Assembly (NCBI GenBank): GCA_021811315.1
Contig: JAJZPF010000020.1
Coordinates: forward strand, 1 to 46,126
Direction: 5' to 3'
DNA: 46,126 nt
Origin: a bacterium
GTDB lineage: Bacteria > Elusimicrobiota > Elusimicrobia > Elusimicrobiales > UBA9959
A model generated the notes under the pieces. The model saw nothing but the letters and a program-made list of their open reading frames with translations. It had not been told where the DNA came from and did not search any database. Position numbers and translations under genes: made by a program. Numbering within the stretch: the stretch's first letter is position 1; the number at the start of each line of letters is the position of its first letter. Below, piece after piece: positions 40,340 to 46,126 of this stretch.

Positions 40340-43300
40340 TTAGTTGCCGGCACACGGCTTTCCGACACCGTAATAGCCTTCTTTCGGACCAACTTCCTTG
40401 GGACTACCGTGCCTGAACTGGTTCCAGGTGTGGTTGTAGTTACCCGTCACGTCAACCCCGACTCCGAAAGGCTTAAACCCGGCCTTAATTGCAGCTCCGA
40501 CCTGGTTCGCGCTGGTCGATTGGCCTTTCTGCAATTCGGCCCACTCAATAAGCCACTTATTGTTGGGGGGAGCGCCGTAACGGCAGAACACTTTTACTCC
40601 CATTTCGTATTCGTCTATTTTATAGGGTTCTTTCTCAAAGAGCATAGTTACCGACTTATTACCGGGCCCATAGGTCAGAGAAGTCTCGTTTGCAAAGTTA
40701 CTCCGGGCCGGCATGACCTGCGGCCGGGCAGCGCTATACTTCAGGCTATAATCCTCCAGCGGTATCTTGACCTCGGTCCATTTATCGCAACCCCAGTAAT
40801 TACCGGGCTTAGTGCATTTCTGGACGACATTGACATCCCCCTTGGGGGCGCACCTGTAACCGGATTGCATCGCATTATTGGTTTCACAGAGCAGAGGAGT
40901 AGAGCCGCTTTCCCTTGCCAGATGAGTGTTGCCAGCGTACAAGGGGAGAACCTTCAAGGCGGCTTTACGCAGGTCCTCGGGCGCGTTAATATCGGCTTCG
41001 GCCCTTTTCTTTGCGGCCCTTGCATCGCTTACCGCGCGGTCGAAACCGGCCTTCGCAGTGCGCATCTGGCCAAGGATGCGTTCCGCTTCTTCCTTGGTTT
41101 TGGCATTCTTGAGGTCTTTATACAAGGCGTTCACCTGTCCGCGGTATTTCTCCGCGTCGCCTATCGCGCGCTTGTATGCCGCGTGGTTTTCAGTGCCGGT
41201 AGGCAGGTTGCCCCAGGCGGGATACTTATTGGCCGAGGCATCGTTCCAGATACCCTTGCCATCCCGCTGGGCCGCAGCGATAGCGTCGGCGCCGGGGTTC
41301 GTGGTCGGCGCGGGCGCTACGGTCGCGGTCGGCACGGGCGCTACGGTCGCGGTCGGCGCGGGCGCTACGGTCGCGGTCGGCGCGGGCGCTACGGTCGCGG
41401 TCGGCACGGGCGCTACGGTCGCGGTCGGCGCGGGCGCTACGGTCGCGGTCGGCGCGGGCGCTACGGTCGCGGTCGGCGTCGGAGTGTCAGTTCCGCCGGA
41501 CGTGCCGGGAGCGTTCATGCTCAGCTCCTTGCGGTATTGACTGACCAGGTTGATGAAGCCCTGAGCGGGATCCGTCAGCTCGCTGCCGGGCAGCCCCGAC
41601 AGCTTATTGAGGTCGAAAGGAAGCTCCAGGCTGCCGCGCTTGATCGCGGTGACCATGATGCTCTTCAGCTCCGCGTCAGGCTTGGCCACAAAGCCCTTCT
41701 TATCCTGCGGATGGGTTTCCAAATAAGTCAGAGGGCTCACATTCACCCACGCTTGCTCCTCCGCCTTCTGCTCTTCCGCGTCATCCATGACCTCTTTATC
41801 CTTGGCGGAGAAACCGCGAAGGGCAAGTATCTGCCCCACCAGGCACTCAGGGTCCTTATCGTCCCAGATCTTCTTCATGACCTTGGCCATCTCGGCCTTG
41901 TCCGCATCGGTGATGCTATCCTCTTTTATTTTCTCCAGCGGCTGGACGCTGTCGGCGGCCAGGCCGTGTATCTCGTGGGCCTTCTTGATTATATCGGCGT
42001 GCGCTTTTTCCACTATAGGGGACTGCCCTTCGAAGAAAGCGCTGACCTGCTTCTGGAAGACCAGGTCCTCGGCGCGGATCCTCTTGATGGCGTCCTGCAT
42101 CTTTACGGCCTCGGCCCTCTTATTGGTCAGGCTGACGAAGAGAGGGTCGTCGGAGGACAAAGTGGGGACGCCCTTTCCTTTTACGGTTTTCGCTTTTACG
42201 AACGCGTCGCGCTCCGCCGTTCCGGGCTTCAAGATCTTATCCACGTCGGCCATGAACTTGCTCACGTCCGCGTCAGCCCGTGAAAGTTTCTCCTCGCCGG
42301 CGTTAACGTCGGCGCGGAACTTCACGGTCTTGGTCTTGACCGCGGAGTTGCTTAAGGAAACTACATTCATGGTCGCCGGCAGCGAAGGCTGTTCGCGGTT
42401 GCCCATCAGGTTGGTGATCTGGGCCAGGATAGCCTTTTGGCTGGTCAGGACTTTCTTATTGCTGGTGAACATGCCGGCCCCGGCCGTTTCTTTTACGCTT
42501 TGCAGCAGCGCGCGCAGGGCCTCGTCGAAGTCTTTGGCTTCGTTCTGCGCGACTTCGGGTTTGGCAATGCCGTTATTGGCGGGCTCGCCGGGCTTGGGAC
42601 TGCCGCTGGAATCGGGGCTGCCGGCGGGTGAAGCGGCGCCGGAAGGATTAGGTTTTATACTGCTGCAAAGATCTGGTTTACAGGTGATCTCTTTGCCGCA
42701 GATGGACATCGGATACGACGGCACCTCTTTGCCATCTCTGATTACCCAACACCATTTGGCCGGGGCCGCGGGACCGGAGGGATTAAGTATCCCCCCCACG
42801 GTGCCGCCCACCCATTTACCCACCTCGGTGCTCACGGCGCCGAAGACGGCGGTAAGCAGCTGTTTCTTGAATTCGTATTTCTTGAAGAATTCCCACTCCA
42901 GCGCTTTCTGCTGGCGCGCCTTGGCCGCAGCTTCCTCGAGGGTTTCGCCGGAGCGGTTGTGGTCGTACTTGGTGGTGGAGCCGGAAGGCCTGCCGGTCTT
43001 CTCGGAATCCCCGCCCGCGCCCAGGCCGCCGGCGCCGCTTACATTGGCCGCGTCCGCCGCCGCTTTGTCCAGGGAATTCATGGCCGAGCCGCCGGAGAAG
43101 TTCCCGGCCGATCTATCGGCCTGCGAGCGGAGCTTTTCGAAAGCGCCTTTGGAGGCGCTGTTAGGAGTATTGGAGGCCACGCCTTTGTAGCCGGCCATGG
43201 CCACCGGGCCTATCATTCCGCGCGATTTAGCTTTGGAGGAGGCGGACTTGGCGTCCTCGATTATCTTGCTGCCGTTCAGGCCGCCTGAAGTGCGGGTTCC

Positions 43301-43876
43301 GCCGCCGTCGCCGCTGAAGGAAAGGCCGCGCAGGGCCGACTGCATGCGGGGAATTACCGTGGGAGCGCCCGCGGACTTGGCCGCTTCCGAGAAAGCCGCG
43401 CGCCCGGATTCTTTCATAGCGTCGCGGAAATTATTAGTAGGAGGCGCGGACGGGGGCATCGCCGCCGCCGCGGCCGGCTGCGCGCCGAGGATCAGGGACA
43501 TCGGGTCGCGCTGGCTGAGCGGGGTGATCACCTCGCCGCTGCCGTCCGAAGAGCCGGTGCTGAGCCCGTTTATCCCGGGGTCCATCACGCCGCCGGGGCC
43601 GCTCCGGGGGTTGAAGGTCTCTTTAAGGAGATTATCCTGAGAGGGCGAGGAGGACATCATGTACTCGGCCACCGGCGCCATCACCAGGACGCTGAGGCCT
43701 ATGCCCACGAAGGCGAGGTCTTTCCTGGAGAGGTTCTTGAGCCTGTCCATTATGCCTCCCGCGGCGCGGGAGAACATCGGCGTTTTGCCGAAGGCGGATT
43801 TTTTGAACGGCGAGGCCGAGCCCGGGATTACCGGGGCCCCTTTCTTATCTTCTTCGTTCTCATTGTAAAAGTTCAT
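40340..43876 (-). CDS. Large membrane-anchored protein with PT-repeat linker, unknown function
   Basis: An 1178-residue protein: a cytoplasmic basic N-terminus (1-52), one membrane helix (about 53-71), then Gly/Ser/Ala-rich low complexity (about 80-320), a region with Cys (WCWVIRDGKE, CGKEITCKPDLC), a mostly helical central part (about 450-790), a Pro/Thr/Ala/Val tandem repeat (802-857), a Lys/Ala-rich coiled-coil-like section (about 905-985) and a C-terminal domain with several Cys (CETNN, YRCAPKG, WGCDKW, FCRYG). The layout suggests most of it lies outside the inner membrane. I recognise no family. GGAGG precedes the ATG by 6 nt. It lies downstream of a second protein with a similar layout, from which a 375-nt gap separates it. 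Confidence 0.8.
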   Translation of the reverse strand: MNFYNENEEDKKGAPVIPGSASPFKKSAFGKTPMFSRAAGGIMDRLKNLSRKDLAFVGIGLSVLVMAPVAEYMMSSSPSQDNLLKETFNPRSGPGGVMDPGINGLSTGSSDGSGEVITPLSQRDPMSLILGAQPAAAAAMPPSAPPTNNFRDAMKESGRAAFSEAAKSAGAPTVIPRMQSALRGLSFSGDGGGTRTSGGLNGSKIIEDAKSASSKAKSRGMIGPVAMAGYKGVASNTPNSASKGAFEKLRSQADRSAGNFSGGSAMNSLDKAAADAANVSGAGGLGAGGDSEKTGRPSGSTTKYDHNRSGETLEEAAAKARQQKALEWEFFKKYEFKKQLLTAVFGAVSTEVGKWVGGTVGGILNPSGPAAPAKWCWVIRDGKEVPSYPMSICGKEITCKPDLCSSIKPNPSGAASPAGSPDSSGSPKPGEPANNGIAKPEVAQNEAKDFDEALRALLQSVKETAGAGMFTSNKKVLTSQKAILAQITNLMGNREQPSLPATMNVVSLSNSAVKTKTVKFRADVNAGEEKLSRADADVSKFMADVDKILKPGTAERDAFVKAKTVKGKGVPTLSSDDPLFVSLTNKRAEAVKMQDAIKRIRAEDLVFQKQVSAFFEGQSPIVEKAHADIIKKAHEIHGLAADSVQPLEKIKEDSITDADKAEMAKVMKKIWDDKDPECLVGQILALRGFSAKDKEVMDDAEEQKAEEQAWVNVSPLTYLETHPQDKKGFVAKPDAELKSIMVTAIKRGSLELPFDLNKLSGLPGSELTDPAQGFINLVSQYRKELSMNAPGTSGGTDTPTPTATVAPAPTATVAPAPTATVAPVPTATVAPAPTATVAPAPTATVAPVPTATVAPAPTTNPGADAIAAAQRDGKGIWNDASANKYPAWGNLPTGTENHAAYKRAIGDAEKYRGQVNALYKDLKNAKTKEEAERILGQMRTAKAGFDRAVSDARAAKKRAEADINAPEDLRKAALKVLPLYAGNTHLARESGSTPLLCETNNAMQSGYRCAPKGDVNVVQKCTKPGNYWGCDKWTEVKIPLEDYSLKYSAARPQVMPARSNFANETSLTYGPGNKSVTMLFEKEPYKIDEYEMGVKVFCRYGAPPNNKWLIEWAELQKGQSTSANQVGAAIKAGFKPFGVGVDVTGNYNHTWNQFRHGSPKEVGPKEGYYGVGKPCAGN
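41304..41471. repeat. In-frame tandem repeat, seven 24-bp units
   Basis: Seven contiguous 24-bp units encode PTATVAPA; units 2 and 5 (plus-strand order) carry CAC for CGC, giving Val instead of Ala. The A-B-A-A-B-A-A order suggests duplication of a 72-bp block. It lies inside the 1178-residue gene and is likely variable in length between strains. Confidence 0.95.
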
Positions 43877-44251
43877 AACCGCCTCCGATTCTTGTTCTTA
43901 ATTTAAAATCCAGCAAATGAACCGACAACGTCAAACGGCGCGAAAAGCTTTATACAACTGACGCAGGACCTTGCTTCGCACCCTTTCAATTATACTTTAC
44001 CTGATACTGCCGCGGCGGCCAAGTGTCATTAGGCCCTTAAGCTTCTGGGCCCTTTGGCCCCGTAAAAACACACTAAAAAACCCGCCGGCAAAACCCTTCG
44101 CCGCCTACCGGGCGGCCCCGGAGGAAAGTTCCGCTAAAAACACTTTAAAAGACGCACCGCTGAAGCAGTTTTTAAACACCGGAACAGTCCTCCGAACAGG
44201 CTTTAACCGCGGGCTTAAGAAAATCCGGCCGCACCTGAACCCTATCGGCTG
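43877..44251. other. 375-nt intergenic region
   Basis: No convincing gene. On the minus strand there is a GC hairpin region ending GCCGGCGGGTTTTTT near 44075-44090, which may terminate the upstream gene. A perfect TATAAT at about 43989-43994 and a TATAAA near 43950 are possible -10 boxes for the large gene at 43876, without good -35 matches. Two similar GTGTTTTTA stretches occur at about 44066 and 44136. Confidence 0.4.
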
Positions 44252-45790
44252 CTACATCCCCTTTATTTTTGCGGCATCCGCCGCATCCTGCGGATCTATC
44301 GACATGGTCTCCTGGCCGGTCACAGCTTTGAAGACGAACTTGAAAGGCCCCAGGAAATCGCCGCCGAAAGCGGCGGAGATTAGACCTATGGTAAGCAGCA
44401 GCGGCAGGAACAGAAGCATCAGCAGGAAGGCCAGGAAACACCTCAGCCAGGAACAGGGGCTTATTTTATACTTGCCGTAATTGCAGGTCATAGGGCTGCT
44501 GGCGTTCTGGCAGGCGGCGGCCAACTGCGCCTCGTGCGCATTGAAGTCCGCACAGAGGGCCAATACCCGGTCTATCTTGCTGTTCCAGGCGCCCACGCCG
44601 CTGCTGCAGCAGGAAGGAGGCGAGCCCATGCTTTCCCCGATCTGTTTCATCATCTTGCCGTCGCTGGACATCGCGGCGCCATGAGTGCCCTGCGCCTGGG
44701 AGCATTTCAGGGCCGCGTCCTGCAGGCCCGTTGCATTATCAATAATGTCCCCGGTATAGGAAGTGTCCGGAACTACGGGCGAGGCCGCGTCGGTCTGGAT
44801 CACGTCCAGGTTTGAGTCGTTGCCGTCGTAAGTGCTCCCTACGTAAGCCGCCTGGTACTCGTAAGCGGAATCCTTGGACCTGAAAGCCGCGTCCGTCATG
44901 GCGAAAGTCTGGGCCAGCTGGAACATCGGCTTCTTCGAGTTCATCTTGACGTTCATCTTGGCGTTGCTGGTCTTGTAGCCCACGTTCTTCCAGGAGAAGC
45001 CGGAGACGCGGCCCATTTTCTTGGTGTTTACTTTGGAGGGCGAGCCGGGCACGGGAACTTTACTGGCCGACTGGCCCATGACATTGCCGTACATGCCCGA
45101 GGCGCGCCCGCCGGCGCCGCCGGCGCCCATCCTGCTGCGGTCTATATAAGGCCCCGAACCCGGGCCGGCGCCGCCGCCGCCGAAATTACCGGACATGTTC
45201 TGGCCCATAAGGTCGCCGTAAAGTCCGCTGCCCTCGCCGCCGGCACCGCCCTCGCCGCCGGGGCCGCCGGCCAGAAGGCCCTCGAGATTAACTTCGTCGC
45301 CGGTCTCGCCGCGCTCCCTTTCCTCGTCGTTAACCGCGCCCTTGACCTGGCCGGGGCCGCGCTTGCCGTCCTTCCCTTCATTGAGCCGAAGCGGGCCAAA
45401 GATCTCTTCCTTGCTGCCGCGCAGCATGGCCAGGGAGTCCGGCCCGCCGCCGGGAGGCAGCGTGGCGTTTATGCTCTTGAGGAACTTAGCCCAGAAAGAG
45501 TTCTGCGCGCTGTCCTCGGCCGCTTTGTCAAGGGCGGCGCGAAGCATATCGTTGGAGTACTTGGGGTTCATGATCGAGACCATGCTGCCGAGGCCCACCG
45601 TCCTCAGGAAGGCGGCTACGGGGCGCAGTTCTATGATCCTGCCGAGGGTCTCGCCGGAGATGACGAAGGGCACGGAGAACATAAGTACCACGAGCATTAT
45701 GCTCACGTACTTGAGCCTGCCGTTGAAAAGGAACATCAGGGCGGCCAGAACCGATTTGCGTTTATGTTTTTCTACGAATTTGCTGCCCAT
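44252..45790 (-). CDS. Membrane-anchored Gly-rich, Cys-containing protein of unknown function
   Basis: A 512-residue protein with a basic N-terminus, a membrane helix at about 28-45, a region (about 55-135) with NPKYSNDMLRAALDKAAED, a long Gly-rich stretch (about 170-240) with recurring LYGDLMGQNMSG / MYGNVMGQSAS motifs, a polar domain with clustered Cys (about 360-450, PPSCCSSGVG, CNYGKYKISPC) and a second membrane segment (about 450-476) before a short tail. No family recognised. The same overall plan (short inside part, helix, Gly/Ser linker, Cys-bearing region) occurs in the next large gene, suggesting a joint envelope structure. GGGAGGG precedes the ATG. A strong promoter lies about 170 nt upstream. 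Confidence 0.78.
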   Translation of the reverse strand: MGSKFVEKHKRKSVLAALMFLFNGRLKYVSIMLVVLMFSVPFVISGETLGRIIELRPVAAFLRTVGLGSMVSIMNPKYSNDMLRAALDKAAEDSAQNSFWAKFLKSINATLPPGGGPDSLAMLRGSKEEIFGPLRLNEGKDGKRGPGQVKGAVNDEERERGETGDEVNLEGLLAGGPGGEGGAGGEGSGLYGDLMGQNMSGNFGGGGAGPGSGPYIDRSRMGAGGAGGRASGMYGNVMGQSASKVPVPGSPSKVNTKKMGRVSGFSWKNVGYKTSNAKMNVKMNSKKPMFQLAQTFAMTDAAFRSKDSAYEYQAAYVGSTYDGNDSNLDVIQTDAASPVVPDTSYTGDIIDNATGLQDAALKCSQAQGTHGAAMSSDGKMMKQIGESMGSPPSCCSSGVGAWNSKIDRVLALCADFNAHEAQLAAACQNASSPMTCNYGKYKISPCSWLRCFLAFLLMLLFLPLLLTIGLISAAFGGDFLGPFKFVFKAVTGQETMSIDPQDAADAAKIKGM

Positions 45791-45950
45791 ATACCCTCCC
45801 TATCCTAACCCCTGTCCGAGAACTTCCGGTTGCGGCTTTAACGTCGGGCTATAACACTTGACTCCGCGCCGCCCCCCCGCGTCGAATTATAAAAAGAACC
45901 TAAACCTCCCCTGACACAATATTGAATAAGTTCAGGGCAAAGCAATTGAT
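45791..45950 (-). other. Long 5' leader of the Gly-rich membrane protein gene
   Basis: About 160 nt lie between the predicted start point and the ATG. The leader contains a second TATAAT-like box (about 45888) and a G-run (seven G on the minus strand, about 45873-45879). No terminator hairpin or known riboswitch motif was seen. Confidence 0.35.
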
Positions 45951-45956
45951 ATCTAT

Positions 45957-45985
45957 ATTGTAGTGCAAAACGCTTGACTTGTCAA
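45957..45985 (-). promoter_or_regulatory. Strong sigma-70 promoter with palindrome at the -35
   Basis: TTGACA (45980-45985) and TACAAT (45957-45962, 5 of 6) on the minus strand, 17 nt apart. An inverted repeat CTTGAC-NN-GTCAAG (45973-45986) covers the -35 and could be an operator. Confidence 0.72.
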
Positions 45986-46073
45986 GGGGTAAAATACCGC
46001 CCAAAAGCTCACGTAACTTCCAGCAGGCCGATTTGGGAACATGGAAGACACTAAAATTAAAAAATCTCCCGTT

Positions 46074-46126
46074 TTATGACTGTCCCACGGCCAGCCGGGT
46101 GGCACGCCGGTAGACTTCTTCATCCC
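46074..46126 (-). CDS. Possible C-terminal end of a gene entering from the window edge
   Basis: The minus-strand frame reads DEEVYRRATRLAVGQS and then TAA. Codon use and composition look like real coding sequence of this genome, in contrast to the AT-rich DNA that follows the stop. Only 16 codons are visible, so no function can be given. Confidence 0.35.
   Translation of the reverse strand, partial: DEEVYRRATRLAVGQS

Noticed and set aside
41304..41471. Repeat array considered as CRISPR
   Set aside because: Units are contiguous without spacers, in frame, and inside a coding sequence.
40409..43190. Long plus-strand frames opposite the 1178-residue gene
   Set aside because: They include an RGRRGRYGRG-type translation of the tandem repeat and have no signal or ribosome site, whereas the minus frame has a strong Shine-Dalgarno, a membrane helix and conserved-looking domains.
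46041..46079. Short plus-strand ORF starting ATGGAAGAC near the window end
   Set aside because: Only 12 codons, no ribosome site, in AT-rich DNA upstream of a minus-strand promoter.

Overview
The window is a gene-dense, GC-rich stretch of a bacterial chromosome. The cell envelope is Gram-negative in type: there are signal-peptide proteins with beta-barrel-like sequences ending in an aromatic residue, a lipoprotein lytic transglycosylase, and a HrcA-type heat-shock operon. Gene content and style (several stand-alone receiver domains, a FecR-domain protein, Sel1 repeats, large membrane-anchored low-complexity proteins) would fit an uncultured lineage such as Elusimicrobiota. That placement is a guess from pattern, not a phylogenetic result. 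No tRNA, rRNA, CRISPR array, transposase or prophage was seen.

Region by region. (1) 0.15-11.7 kb, minus strand: smc, a metallophosphoesterase and a receiver-only response regulator form one unit. A promoter inside the regulator's 3' end then drives trxA-polA-rhomboid-coaE-rho-M23 peptidase, with gene overlaps or gaps of about 10 nt after polA. (2) 11.8-15.7 kb, minus: a FecR-domain secreted protein followed by two beta-barrel-like proteins, closed by a strong terminator and driven by a promoter so close to the start codon that the mRNA may be leaderless. (3) 15.7-18.8 kb, plus: a divergent promoter, a structured leader of about 160 nt, then translationally coupled mltA and namZ-like (DUF1343) genes for peptidoglycan turnover, then a second lone receiver. 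(4) 18.9-21.8 kb, minus: queG, birA and nadC overlapping by 4 nt, preceded by two tandem nucleotidyltransferase-fold paralogues whose first catalytic Asp is replaced by Tyr. (5) 22.1-28.1 kb: a third lone receiver on the plus strand, then the heat-shock operon hrcA-grpE-dnaK-dnaJ-rsmE on minus. Its promoter is a perfect sigma-70 consensus bracketed by two perfect CIRCE half-sites. (6) 28.3-31 kb: a small secreted unknown protein, a short-chain dehydrogenase, the ribosome-rescue factor arfB and a membrane-anchored ferritin-like protein. (7) 31-35.4 kb, minus: dnaX-recR-comEC; dnaX carries an A10 slippage tract followed at once by a stop in the -1 frame. (8) 35.5-46.1 kb, minus: an envelope/accessory region with a beta-barrel-like protein, an AT-rich secreted protein of three 62-residue repeats behind a candidate structured RNA and attenuator, a multi-pass glycosyltransferase-like protein, a Sel1-repeat protein, and two large membrane-anchored proteins of unknown function, the second behind a near-consensus promoter and a 160-nt leader.

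The best candidates for new biology are the dnaX frameshift site, the bracketed CIRCE promoter, the RNA plus triple-repeat protein pair at 36.5-37.5 kb, the tandem altered nucleotidyltransferases, and the two large membrane proteins at 40.3-45.8 kb. All functional calls come from reading motifs; no database search was possible.
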